Both the position numbers and the translations under genes were made by a program. 37,911 bases of DNA from Bacteroidales bacterium (GTDB lineage: Bacteria; Bacteroidota; Bacteroidia; Bacteroidales; GCA-2748055): positions 1 to 37,911 of the forward strand of contig JARGFM010000032.1 in the NCBI GenBank assembly GCA_029210725.1, written 5' to 3'. The number at the start of each line of letters is the position of its first letter. Within the stretch, counting starts at the first letter, position 1. Shown one piece after another: positions 25,671-34,363 of this stretch. The notes under the pieces are model-generated. The model was not told where the DNA came from. It searched no databases and saw nothing but the letters and a program-made list of their open reading frames with translations.

Positions 25671-26801
25671 ATGAAGAACCGAGGTACTTTTATCCGGCTT
25701 TTGCTGGCCATGATAATATCCGCTTTCTGGACCACCCTGGAGGGGCAGAGCGCCTCCTGCTGGGGGAATTTCAGGGGAGATTCTCAGTTAAGCGGAGTGA
25801 GCAGTGCTTCCCTGCCCGAAAATCCGGCCCTTTTGTGGAGTTTCAATGCGCAGGACATGATCAAGGCGGCACCGGTGGTATGTGACGGGATCGTGGTGGT
25901 CGGAACCCTGGATGGTTCCCTCTTCGGTATAACATCGGACGGGACCCTGAAATGGAAGATCAGCGTCGAATACAGCATCGAAGCGCCGGCACTGATTGTC
26001 GATGGGGTGGTGTATGTGGGGAACCTGGACGGGACCCTTTATGCGGTCGATCTGAACACCGGCGCCATCAAGTGGACCTACCAGACCGATAATATGATCA
26101 TGGGCTCTCCCTCCTTTTACCGGAAGGGCAACAAGAGCGTGATCCTGGTGGGCAGCTATGATTATTACCTGCACGGGGTCGATCCGGAATCGGGCCAGGG
26201 ATTGTGGAAATATGAAACCAACAATTTCATCAATGGTTCGTGTGCCCTTTATAGCGGGATGGCCGTTTTTGGAGGCTGTGACGGCTATATTCATATGGTG
26301 GATGCCCTGACGGGGAAGGTCCGCACCAGCATGGAGATCTCCACCTATGTGGCCAGTTCGGCCGGAATTGACGGGGATTATGCCTTTGTGGGCGATTACG
26401 ACGGGTTTTTTGTGGCCGTGGACCTGCTGGGACAGAAGGTGGAATGGGTCTTTGAAAGCGAGAAGTACAACCAGCCTTTTGTCGGATCACCGGCCATTTA
26501 CGAGGATCATATTTTTATCGGAAACCGCGATAAATTTGTTTACTGTCTGAAAAAAAAGAACGGGAATCTGGTTTGGAACTATAACACCGGTGGTCAGGTA
26601 GATGCTTCCCCGGTGGTGGTCGGTAACAGGGTGCTGGTTGCCAGCATGCGGGGCGATCTTTTCCTGCTTGACCGGAAAAGTGGCAAGCCGGAATGGACCT
26701 ATGAGCTGGGGACCGCCGTTTATGCCAATCCGGCCGTGGCCGACAATCGTTTTTATGTGGCCGGGGATGACGGAAGGGTTTATTGTTTTGGAAAAAAATA
26801 G
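25671..26801 (+). CDS. Secreted PQQ-like beta-propeller protein 6
   Basis: A 376-residue exported propeller protein with a signal peptide (about 1-25). The mature protein starts with CWGNFRGDSQLSGVSS, resembling the first blade of BamB-like PQQ-repeat proteins. Blades repeat regularly: LFGITSDGTLKWKIS, LYAVDLNTGAIKWTYQ, LHGVDPESGQGLWKYE, FLLDRKSGKPEWTYE. It is shorter and more regular than propellers 1-5 and closest to BamB-like folds. No lipobox is clear before the cysteine. It starts three bases after the FAD-protein stop, so it is translated with the NADH module. A role as a periplasmic partner, assembly factor or catalytic quinoprotein cannot be told apart from sequence. Confidence 0.8.
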   Translation: MKNRGTFIRLLLAMIISAFWTTLEGQSASCWGNFRGDSQLSGVSSASLPENPALLWSFNAQDMIKAAPVVCDGIVVVGTLDGSLFGITSDGTLKWKISVEYSIEAPALIVDGVVYVGNLDGTLYAVDLNTGAIKWTYQTDNMIMGSPSFYRKGNKSVILVGSYDYYLHGVDPESGQGLWKYETNNFINGSCALYSGMAVFGGCDGYIHMVDALTGKVRTSMEISTYVASSAGIDGDYAFVGDYDGFFVAVDLLGQKVEWVFESEKYNQPFVGSPAIYEDHIFIGNRDKFVYCLKKKNGNLVWNYNTGGQVDASPVVVGNRVLVASMRGDLFLLDRKSGKPEWTYELGTAVYANPAVADNRFYVAGDDGRVYCFGKK

Positions 26802-26813
26802 AAAGGAAATCAT

Positions 26814-28112
26814 ATGAATATTATGCATATTATCCCCGGATCGGGGGGGAGTTTTTACTGCGGAAACTGTTTGCGCGACTCCAAGTACGTGGAGGCACTC
26901 CGCAAGTCGGATCATCAGGTGGTCAAACTGCCCATGTACCTGCCGCTGTTTGCCGATGAACATGATCTCAGCAGGGAAATACCCGTATTTTACGGGGCCA
27001 TCAGCATTTACCTGAAGCAACTGTTTCCCATTTTCAGAAAGGCACCCGGCTGGTTCGACCGGGCCCTGAATTCCAAGCCCATGCTGAAGCTGGCTTCTAA
27101 ATTTGCCGGTTCCACGAGGGCCAGGGGCCTGGAGGAAATGACTGTTTCCATGCTCCTTGGAGAAGAGGGACAACAGAAGGTAGAGCTGCAGAAAATGGTC
27201 GACTGGATCGTGGAAAACTGCTCTCCCGATGTGATCCATCTTTCCAATGCCCTTTTGCTGGGTCTGGCCAGGCAGTTGGGAGAGCGCCTGAAGGTGCCGG
27301 TAATCTGTTCCCTGCAGGACGAAGATGTCTGGGTCGATGTGATGAAACCTTCGGCGGCGGAGAGTGTCTGGAAGCTGATGTCGACCAAGGCGGAAGATGT
27401 GGCCAGGTTCATCTCGGTGAGTGACTATTATGCCGAAGTCATGAAGGAGAAAATATCCCTTCCGGAAGAGAAGCTGACCTCGGTGCATATCGGGGTGGAT
27501 CCGGCCGATTATATCTTTAAACCGGCCTCTGAAAAGAAACGCAATATTGGCTATGTCTCCCGGATGTGTTTTGGAAACGGTCTGGATATCCTGGTAGATG
27601 CCTTCCTGCTTCTCAGGCAGAAGGATGGCTTTGAGGATGTGAACCTGGTGCTTACGGGAGGCTCCACCGGAGATGATAAGAAGTTCCTGTCCGATATCAG
27701 GAGCCGGATCAAAGAGCATGGCCTGCAAAACCAGGTGGAGTTCCACGAGGATTTTGAGGAGCAGGGCCTCCGGGACTATTTCGAAAAAGTATCGGTCGTA
27801 TCGGTTCCGGTCCGCAATGGCGAAGCCTTTGGGATCTACCTGCTGGAGTGCATGACCTCGGGCATTCCGGTGGTTCAGCCGGCACTCGGAGCTTTTCCTG
27901 AGATCGTCGGACTCACAGGCGGTGGAGTGATCTACAGGGAAAATACCCCGGAGGAGCTGGCCCTGGCCCTGGAAAAACTGCTCTCGGATCCGGAAGAGAT
28001 GGACCGGCTGAGTCACAGGGGGAAAGAGGGAGTGGACCAGCATTTCCACATAGATATACAGGCCAAAAGGATGCTGGAGGTTTATGAGAATGCCATAAAG
28101 TCTGTGAAATAA
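26814..28112 (+). CDS. GT4-family glycosyltransferase
   Basis: A 432-residue cytoplasmic GT-B-fold glycosyltransferase of the GT4 type. The N-terminal nucleotide-independent domain opens with MHIIPGSGGSFYCGNCLRDS, a glycine-rich acceptor loop. The C-terminal donor domain has VHIGVD, NIGYVSRMCFGNGLDIL, VLTGGSTGDDKKF and the characteristic EAFGIYLLECMTSGIPVVQP (ExxxxxxxE with both glutamates). GT4 enzymes transfer sugars from nucleotide-sugar donors with retention. The gene overlaps the start of the ABC ATPase by one base, so it is co-expressed with it. It may glycosylate a lipid or protein exported by the transporter or decorate the propeller proteins. The substrate is not predictable. Confidence 0.85.
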   Translation: MNIMHIIPGSGGSFYCGNCLRDSKYVEALRKSDHQVVKLPMYLPLFADEHDLSREIPVFYGAISIYLKQLFPIFRKAPGWFDRALNSKPMLKLASKFAGSTRARGLEEMTVSMLLGEEGQQKVELQKMVDWIVENCSPDVIHLSNALLLGLARQLGERLKVPVICSLQDEDVWVDVMKPSAAESVWKLMSTKAEDVARFISVSDYYAEVMKEKISLPEEKLTSVHIGVDPADYIFKPASEKKRNIGYVSRMCFGNGLDILVDAFLLLRQKDGFEDVNLVLTGGSTGDDKKFLSDIRSRIKEHGLQNQVEFHEDFEEQGLRDYFEKVSVVSVPVRNGEAFGIYLLECMTSGIPVVQPALGAFPEIVGLTGGGVIYRENTPEELALALEKLLSDPEEMDRLSHRGKEGVDQHFHIDIQAKRMLEVYENAIKSVK

Positions 28113-28795
28113 TGCTTTTAGCTCTGGAAAACATCCATAAGGGATTTGGCAGGCGCGACGATTCCAGCTATCGTCCGGTGCTGAACGATCTCTCCCTGCA
28201 GGTGGAGGAGGGGGAGCGTATCGCCATCCTGGGGCCTTCCGGTTCCGGAAAGACCACCCTGCTGAACCTGGTGGGCGGACTGGACAGTCCGGATGATGGT
28301 CATGTGAAGTTCCGCGGAGAGGATATTACCGGTTATTCCAGCCGGGAGATCGATCAGTTCCGTAACCGGCAAATCGGTTTTGTGTTCCAGTTCCATCACC
28401 TGCTGCCCCAGTGTACCCTGCTGGAGAATGTGCTGATCCCCACCCTGGTGCAATCTGATAAGGCCTCCCGGCTGGAGAGTGCCGGCCGGGCAGAAGCGCT
28501 GATGAAACGGGTGGGCATCTGGGAATTCAGGAACAAACTGCCCGGGAAACTGTCCGGGGGTGAATGTCAGCGTGCCGCGGTGGTACGTGCCATGATCAAT
28601 GCACCATCCATTCTGCTGGCCGATGAACCTACCGGGGCCCTGGACAGCGAGAACGTGGAGAATATGGCCGACCTTCTGCTGGAGCTGAACCGGGAGGATG
28701 GCCTGACCCTGATGGTGGTTACTCATTCCCTCGAACTGGCCCGGAAAATGGGCAGGACGCTGGAGATCCGGAATGGTAAACTGCATCAGCTCTGA
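28112..28795 (+). CDS. ABC transporter ATPase, LolD/MacB type
   Basis: A 227-residue ATP-binding subunit, typical length for LolD-like proteins. Walker A is GPSGSGKTT, the Q-loop follows in FVFQFHHLLPQ, the signature is KLSGGECQRAAVV (C in place of the usual Q after GGE), Walker B is ILLADEPTGALD and the H-loop is VVTHS. It would drive an FtsX-type permease at the inner membrane by mechanotransmission and not by classical import. The next gene is the permease, starting 16 bases later, so the two form one transporter. Substrate could be a lipoprotein or other envelope component. Confidence 0.95.
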   Translation: MLLALENIHKGFGRRDDSSYRPVLNDLSLQVEEGERIAILGPSGSGKTTLLNLVGGLDSPDDGHVKFRGEDITGYSSREIDQFRNRQIGFVFQFHHLLPQCTLLENVLIPTLVQSDKASRLESAGRAEALMKRVGIWEFRNKLPGKLSGGECQRAAVVRAMINAPSILLADEPTGALDSENVENMADLLLELNREDGLTLMVVTHSLELARKMGRTLEIRNGKLHQL

Positions 28796-28811
28796 TCTTC
28801 CCTGCACCGTG

Positions 28812-31800
28812 ATGACGATCCTGAAACTCATACGATCTAATCTGGTTTACTACAGCAGGAAAAACCTGCTGCTTGCCCTGGGTGTGGCCATCAGCGGAGC
28901 GGTGCTTACCGGGGCCCTGGTGGTGGGCGACTCTGTCGAGTACAGCCTGAACCGCATCGTGGATCATCGCCTGGGAGCCCTGACACATGTCCTGAAGGCA
29001 GGCGATCGTTATTTTACTGCTGAACTTGGCGAACGGGTCGGGGAACAATTAGGGATCTCCGTTTCCTCCATATTGTTGCAGGAGGGCAGTGCGGTGGACG
29101 ATGGCGGGGCCCGGCGGATCAATCACATCCAGATGCTGGGGGTGGACCAGAGCTTTGATAAGGTGGCCGGACTGGATCCGTATTACGGAACTCTGTCGGG
29201 CGACTCCATCATAATCAGCCGAAACCTGGCCAACAGGCTCAGTGTAAAGGCAGGGGATGAGCTGCTGCTGCGGATCGAAAAAGCCAGTCTGATTCCCCGG
29301 AATGCCCCTTTTGTTTCCGATGCGGAAAGTGTAGTGACCCTCCGTGCCATGATAAAAGAAGTGGCGGACGATGACCGGCTGGGAAGGTTCAACCTGAAGG
29401 TTTCCCAAACAGCCCCTTTCAATATTTTTATCTCCCTGGAGTCTCTCGGGGACTTAATGGATTTTTCCGGAAGGGCCAATGTCATGTTGTTCCGGGCTGA
29501 CGGACAGGCCGGCGGCTCAGGGGCCGGCACGGAGGAGATTCGGGAGGCTGTGGGAGCGCAGTTCTCGGCAGCCGACGCGGGACTGAAGCTGCACGTGCGG
29601 GACGAGCTCCGGCTGCTGGAGATCACCAGCGACCGGGTGTTTATCGATGATGCCCTCACTGTACCGCTTTCTGAAGCGGCAGCGGGAGGGGAAGGCATAC
29701 TCACCTACTTTGTGAACCGGATCGAATCGGCCTCCGGTGCCGCACCTTATTCCTTTGTCTCCACGCTTCCGGCACAGATGCTGAAAGCAGGAGAGGTGAT
29801 CATTAACGAGTGGCTGGCCGAAGATTTGTCGGCACAAGTGGGAGATACCCTGGAAATCAGCTATTTTAAGGTGGGCCCCCTCCGCGAGCTTACCGATACA
29901 TCGGCCACCTTTGTGCTTCGTTCCATCGTTCCCATGGAGGGGCGTTACGGCGACGGGAACCTGATGCCCGACCTGCCCGGACTGTCCGATGCCGGCAACT
30001 GCCGCGACTGGGACACCGGGGTGCCCATTTCGCTGGAGAGTATCCGGGATAAAGACGAAGATTACTGGGATGATTTTGGAGGGATCCCCAAAGCATTTAT
30101 TTCCGTGGAGCAGGGAGAGAAGCTCTGGAAGAACCGCTTTGGCACCTATACCTCTTTCAGGTACTCCCTGGAAGGGGCAGGGATGGCTGCGGCGGATAGT
30201 TCCGTGGAAGATCTGACCCAGGCGGCGCTGACTGCCCTGGAGGGCTCCCTCATGGAAAAGATCAGTCCGGCCATGCTGGGCTTTACCCTGGAGGATACCC
30301 GGACCAAAGGATACGAGGCCGCAGGGGAAGGGATCGATTTCAGCCAGCTCTTCGGAGGACTCAGTTTTTTCCTGCTGGCATCAGGTCTCTTGCTGATCGT
30401 ACTGCTCTTCCTGCTGAATCTGGAGAGCAGGAGTGAACAGCTGAGGACCCTGGTGGTGATGGGCATCCCCCTGAAAAGCATACGTCGTTTCATACTGGGC
30501 GAGAGCATGCTGGTGACCCTGGTGGGGGCCCTGGCCGGAACCGGACTCTCGGTGGTCTATAACAAACTGGTGTTTATGGCCATGAACGGGGTCTGGAGCG
30601 GGGTGATCCGCACGCAGATGATGTTCATCGATATACGCATATCCACCCTGCTTACCGGGCTGCTTGCCACCCTGCTGATCGCCCTGCTGGCCATCTGGTT
30701 CCCTATGAACCGCAAACTGAAACGTCACTTCAGCGCCTATAAAAAGCAGGATCCTGCAAAGAGGCATAAGCTTGTTCTGTCGCGAAAGGGGATCTTATGG
30801 ATTTCTGTAAGCACGGGCTTAACCGCCTTAACATTGATTGCCTCCCAGCTGGTTCAGACAGAGATCGTGAATGTGGCCCTCTTCTTCAGTGCAGGGGGAT
30901 TGCTCCTGCTGTCGGCGGTTCTTTTCTTCTACTGGCTTCTGTCGCGCACGGTCACGGAAAAACAGGGAGTTATTGACCTGCAGCTCCTGAGCACCAAAAA
31001 TGCCCGCAGGAACCTGACGCGCAGCATGAGCATTGTGATCCTTTTTGCCATCGGGGCCTTCCTGGTGATCTCCACGGGGAGCAACCGGAAGGACCTGTTC
31101 TCCAATGCCGGGGAAACAGGCAGCGGCACGGGAGGCTTCCTGTACTATGCCGAATCCACCGCGCCGGTTCTCAAAAAGCTCAATAATCCGGAGGTTCAGT
31201 ATGAATTCGGCCTGAGCGAAGGCTACTCCTTTGTACAGTTGCGAAAGGCAGACGGAGACGATGCCAGCTGCCTGAACCTGAACAAGATTGTGAATCCCCA
31301 GATCCTGGGCGTGGATCCGGCCATGCTGGATGGAAGGTTCTCCTTTGTGACCCGCACCCCCTACCTGGATGAGGCCCATCCCTGGCTCTCCCTGCGGCAG
31401 GAGCTGGACGACGGAGTGATCCCGGCCATTGCCGATGAGACGGTGATCAAGTGGGGACTGGGGCTTGAAGTGGGAGATACGCTCCGTTACACCAATTCGC
31501 GGGGGGAGACCATGAGCCTCCTGCTGATCGGGGGACTGGCCCCCTCTGTTTTCCAGGGCAACGTGCTGATCGACGACAGGCGCTTTCTGGAGCAGTTTCC
31601 GGAGAGCAGCGGGACCCACGTGTTCCTGGTGGATGGGGCCATGGAGGATACGGCCCAAATCGCTTCGGAGCTGGGACGGGGCATGCGCGACCTGGGCTGG
31701 GATATGGAGCTGTCGGCCAGCCGGCTTGCGGAGTTTAATTCGGTGACCAATGCCTACCTCTCCATCTTTATGGTGCTGGGAGCACTGGGACTGCTGGTGG

Positions 31801-32135
31801 GGACCTTCGGACTGGTGGTGATCCTCTGGCGAAGCGTGATGGAGCGGAGCCGGGAGATCGCCCTGCTGAAAGCAGTGGGCTACAGCCGGAAAGAGATACG
31901 AAAGCTGGTGGTCAGGGAATACATGTTCCTGCTGCTCATGGGTATCGGGACGGGCTTTGTCACCGCGGTGGTGGCCACCCTGCCCTCCATTCTGAACGCA
32001 CATACCGGGACTTCCTTTTTCTCCATCCTGGCCTGGCTTGCTGTGCTGGTGTTCAACGGCTGGTTCTGGATCCACCTGGTGGCCCGTTCGGCTCTGAAGA
32101 ACGAATCCCTGTATACCGCACTCAGGAACGAGTAA
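28812..32135 (+). CDS. Large FtsX-type ABC transporter permease
   Basis: A 1107-residue permease. I chose ATG 28812 because the hydrophobic N-terminus (LIRSNLVYYSRKNLLLALGV) then begins at once; a longer start at 28773 overlaps the ATPase. The protein has an N-terminal helix, a large periplasmic domain (about 50-490), three helices (about 510-650), further helices (about 675-790), a second periplasmic stretch (about 800-970) and three C-terminal helices. The C-terminal FtsX signature is SREIALLKAVGYSRKEIRKLVVREY. It is much larger than LolC/E (about 400) and resembles large FtsX-type permeases of unknown substrate. With the ATPase it probably moves material across or out of the inner membrane for this system. 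Confidence 0.9.
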   Translation: MTILKLIRSNLVYYSRKNLLLALGVAISGAVLTGALVVGDSVEYSLNRIVDHRLGALTHVLKAGDRYFTAELGERVGEQLGISVSSILLQEGSAVDDGGARRINHIQMLGVDQSFDKVAGLDPYYGTLSGDSIIISRNLANRLSVKAGDELLLRIEKASLIPRNAPFVSDAESVVTLRAMIKEVADDDRLGRFNLKVSQTAPFNIFISLESLGDLMDFSGRANVMLFRADGQAGGSGAGTEEIREAVGAQFSAADAGLKLHVRDELRLLEITSDRVFIDDALTVPLSEAAAGGEGILTYFVNRIESASGAAPYSFVSTLPAQMLKAGEVIINEWLAEDLSAQVGDTLEISYFKVGPLRELTDTSATFVLRSIVPMEGRYGDGNLMPDLPGLSDAGNCRDWDTGVPISLESIRDKDEDYWDDFGGIPKAFISVEQGEKLWKNRFGTYTSFRYSLEGAGMAAADSSVEDLTQAALTALEGSLMEKISPAMLGFTLEDTRTKGYEAAGEGIDFSQLFGGLSFFLLASGLLLIVLLFLLNLESRSEQLRTLVVMGIPLKSIRRFILGESMLVTLVGALAGTGLSVVYNKLVFMAMNGVWSGVIRTQMMFIDIRISTLLTGLLATLLIALLAIWFPMNRKLKRHFSAYKKQDPAKRHKLVLSRKGILWISVSTGLTALTLIASQLVQTEIVNVALFFSAGGLLLLSAVLFFYWLLSRTVTEKQGVIDLQLLSTKNARRNLTRSMSIVILFAIGAFLVISTGSNRKDLFSNAGETGSGTGGFLYYAESTAPVLKKLNNPEVQYEFGLSEGYSFVQLRKADGDDASCLNLNKIVNPQILGVDPAMLDGRFSFVTRTPYLDEAHPWLSLRQELDDGVIPAIADETVIKWGLGLEVGDTLRYTNSRGETMSLLLIGGLAPSVFQGNVLIDDRRFLEQFPESSGTHVFLVDGAMEDTAQIASELGRGMRDLGWDMELSASRLAEFNSVTNAYLSIFMVLGALGLLVGTFGLVVILWRSVMERSREIALLKAVGYSRKEIRKLVVREYMFLLLMGIGTGFVTAVVATLPSILNAHTGTSFFSILAWLAVLVFNGWFWIHLVARSALKNESLYTALRNE

Positions 32136-32184
32136 GACATAATTCCTTTTACACCGCACTCAGGAACGAGTAAGACATAATTCC
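32115..32184. repeat. 32-bp direct repeat spanning the permease stop codon
   Basis: The 32 bases at 32115-32146 are repeated exactly at 32153-32184, separated by 6 bases. The first copy holds the last codons and stop of the permease gene; the second is just downstream, before the YdeI-like gene. It looks like a small recent tandem duplication. Confidence 0.9.
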
Positions 32185-32197
32185 GTACATTAGGGAA

Positions 32198-32767
32198 ATG
32201 AAACAACTTCATGCCGGCAGCATCAGGGAGTGGAGATCCTGGCTGCAGCAGCATCATGACCGGGAGGAATTGATCTGGCTGGTCTTTCGCAGGAAGGATG
32301 CAGGGCCGGTCCCCTTCAGCTACCAGGAGGCCCTGGATGATGCCCTCTGTATGGGCTGGATCGACAGTCTCGTGAAACGGATCGATGAAAGCACCTACAT
32401 GCGCAAGTTCACCCCCCGAAAGGCCTCCAGCAACTGGTCGGAGCGCAACAAACAACGGGTCGGGGAGCTGATCCGGGAGGGAAGAATGATGCCCCCCGGA
32501 AAAAAGACCATCCAGGTGGCCAAAGAGAATGGCATATGGGACAAAAGCATTGAACTTCCGTTGGTGGATGAAAGCCTTCCCGGGGCTCTGCTTTCAGCTT
32601 TTCAGGACCATACTAAGGCAAGGGATCATTATTTTGCTTTGCCCGCCAGGGCACAAAAGCAATTCAATATCTGGATCAACATGGCCAAACGGCCCGAAAC
32701 CGTTCGTAAGAGGCTCGAAGAAAGCCTGCGACTCCTTGAAAAAGGAGAGGAGCTCGGGCTCAAATAA
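32198..32767 (+). CDS. YdeI/OmdA-family protein
   Basis: A 189-residue cytoplasmic protein of the YdeI/OmdA group. The N-terminal half matches the family: REWRSWLQQHHDREELIWLV, PFSYQEALDDALCMGWID and KFTPRKASSNWSERNKQRV. The C-terminal helical segment (RAQKQFNIWINMAKRPETVRKR) fits the OmdA-type second domain. Members have been linked to stress and bacteriocin protection, but the biochemical activity is unclear. It follows the permease by 62 bp, which include the direct repeat, so co-transcription is uncertain. Confidence 0.85.
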   Translation: MKQLHAGSIREWRSWLQQHHDREELIWLVFRRKDAGPVPFSYQEALDDALCMGWIDSLVKRIDESTYMRKFTPRKASSNWSERNKQRVGELIREGRMMPPGKKTIQVAKENGIWDKSIELPLVDESLPGALLSAFQDHTKARDHYFALPARAQKQFNIWINMAKRPETVRKRLEESLRLLEKGEELGLK

Positions 32768-32818
32768 AGGATATCACTACAGCAGCTTATAGGCACGGAA
32801 GGGGGCAGATTCATCGCT

Positions 32819-34363
32819 ATGGGTAATCAAAAACAGGTGGTTCTCTTAACCGGCGCCTCCGGATCGATGGGCTTCGAGACTTTTAAGCTCCTCTGGGAAA
32901 AGCGGGACCGCTACGATATCGTACTCCTGCTGCGACCTTCCAAAAAGAACCGGAAGCTATTCCGGCACTATATTCGCCTGGCAATGGTCCCCACACTGGC
33001 CCGGGCAGGAAGCGGTCTATCCGCGGGCACAGGCCATGGGGCAGGCGCGGGCAGTTCTGCAGGCCGGGGACTGAAAATCGTCTGGGGCGATGTCCTCCAC
33101 CGGGAGGATGTGGCAGAGGCCTGCCGGGGAATCGACTGGTGCCTGAATCCCATGGCGCTGATCTCTCCGGCGGCTGACCGCGATCCGGAGATGGCCGGAA
33201 AGGTCAATGCCCGGGGAACCCGCTACCTGGTAGAAGCCATCGTAGCCGAAGATCCGGAACATATCCGGCTGGTCCATATCGGAACCATAGCGGAATACGG
33301 CGACAGGCTTGCGCCTGTGCATGTGGGCCGCACAGGCGATCCGGTGATCCCCAGTGTTTATGATCACTATGCGCTCAGCAAAATCAAAGGGGAACTGAGT
33401 GTCATGCAGTCGCGGATTAAACACCGGGTTTCCCTGCGCCAGACCTTTATGATGATCCCCGGGCTCTTTTCGCTGATGGATCCCATCATGTTTCATCAAC
33501 CCATCAACTCCTTTATGGAAAACATAACGGCCAGGGACTCGGGCCGCCTGATGGTTCGTTGCCTGGAAATGAAGGATGACTCTGACTTCTGGGGCGGGTA
33601 TTACAATATTTCGGGCGGACCGGCCACCAGGATCACCTACCTGGAATTCCTGGAGCGGATCTATGGCATGCTGGGGATCCGCTACCGGAAGGTGATGGAG
33701 CGTAACTGGTTCGCCCTGAAGAACTTCCATATGCAGTTCTTTGAGGATTCGGACCGGCTGAACGATTACCTGCATCACTGGGAAGGTGGCCAGAGCATGG
33801 AAGCCTATTTCAGGGAGGTATGGAAGAATCTGCCCTGGTACCTGAAAGCCACCGCATGGCTTGCCAGACATTTCCCGCCTTTCCGCTTCCTGGTGGAGGC
33901 CGTCACCCGGACGCAGCTCCGAAGACTGGCACGTAAGCCCGATGGCACCCTGGGCTGGATCGGCCGCAACGACCGTGGACATATCCGGGCCTTTTACGGA
34001 TCCCCGGAAGCCTTCCGGAAGATTCCGGGCTGGGATAAGGAGATGCCTTCCCTGGATCACAGGCAGAGCTATATCAGGCTGGATCATGGCTATGATGAAC
34101 GGAAGGAGGAGCTGGATACAGGGGACTTGCATCAGGCCGCCCTTTACCGGGGAGGCCGGCTTTCGACGGATTCCTGGAATGGAGATCTGCACACTTCTCT
34201 CCCGTGGGAGTGCTGCCGTGGACATGCTTTTAAAATGACCCCGCATGCCGTATTGAAAGGCGGCCACTGGTGTCTGGAGTGCATCTCCCCGCCCTGGAAC
34301 TATCAGGACATGGCCGGTAATAATCTTTTCACCACACAGGTTTTAAATCTCGCGGGCAGATAG
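32819..34363 (+). CDS. NAD(P)-dependent epimerase/dehydratase with C-terminal zinc-ribbon-like segment
   Basis: A 514-residue extended SDR protein, longer than the usual 300-350. The Rossmann motif TGASGSMGF is at 14-22 and the catalytic YALSK follows later. A Gly/Ala/Ser-rich insert lies at about 60-82 (SGLSAGTGHGAGAGSS). After the SDR core, about 150 residues follow, ending with CCRGHAF (C465, C466, H469) and WCLEC (C485, C488). This resembles a C2HC2-like zinc ribbon. I recall similar C-termini on some SDR proteins of anaerobes but no known function. It could be a sugar-nucleotide epimerase or a dehydrogenase of unknown substrate. The start is 51 bases after the YdeI-like gene. Confidence 0.75.
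   Translation: MGNQKQVVLLTGASGSMGFETFKLLWEKRDRYDIVLLLRPSKKNRKLFRHYIRLAMVPTLARAGSGLSAGTGHGAGAGSSAGRGLKIVWGDVLHREDVAEACRGIDWCLNPMALISPAADRDPEMAGKVNARGTRYLVEAIVAEDPEHIRLVHIGTIAEYGDRLAPVHVGRTGDPVIPSVYDHYALSKIKGELSVMQSRIKHRVSLRQTFMMIPGLFSLMDPIMFHQPINSFMENITARDSGRLMVRCLEMKDDSDFWGGYYNISGGPATRITYLEFLERIYGMLGIRYRKVMERNWFALKNFHMQFFEDSDRLNDYLHHWEGGQSMEAYFREVWKNLPWYLKATAWLARHFPPFRFLVEAVTRTQLRRLARKPDGTLGWIGRNDRGHIRAFYGSPEAFRKIPGWDKEMPSLDHRQSYIRLDHGYDERKEELDTGDLHQAALYRGGRLSTDSWNGDLHTSLPWECCRGHAFKMTPHAVLKGGHWCLECISPPWNYQDMAGNNLFTTQVLNLAGR

Noticed and set aside
11424-26801. Claim that the propeller proteins are true PQQ-dependent dehydrogenases
   Set aside because: The PQQ-like repeat is shared with BamB and other proteins. 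I see no PQQ biosynthesis genes in the window and cannot confirm cofactor residues.
26487-28049. Minus-strand reading frame of 520 codons
   Set aside because: It is antisense to the last propeller and the GT4 gene. The translation has no recognisable domains.
30828-32159. Minus-strand reading frame of 443 codons
   Set aside because: It is antisense to the FtsX-type permease. Its composition (many His, Gln, Gly and Pro) is typical of a shadow frame.
33017-34267. Minus-strand reading frame of 416 codons
   Set aside because: It is antisense to the epimerase/dehydratase gene, which has real motifs.
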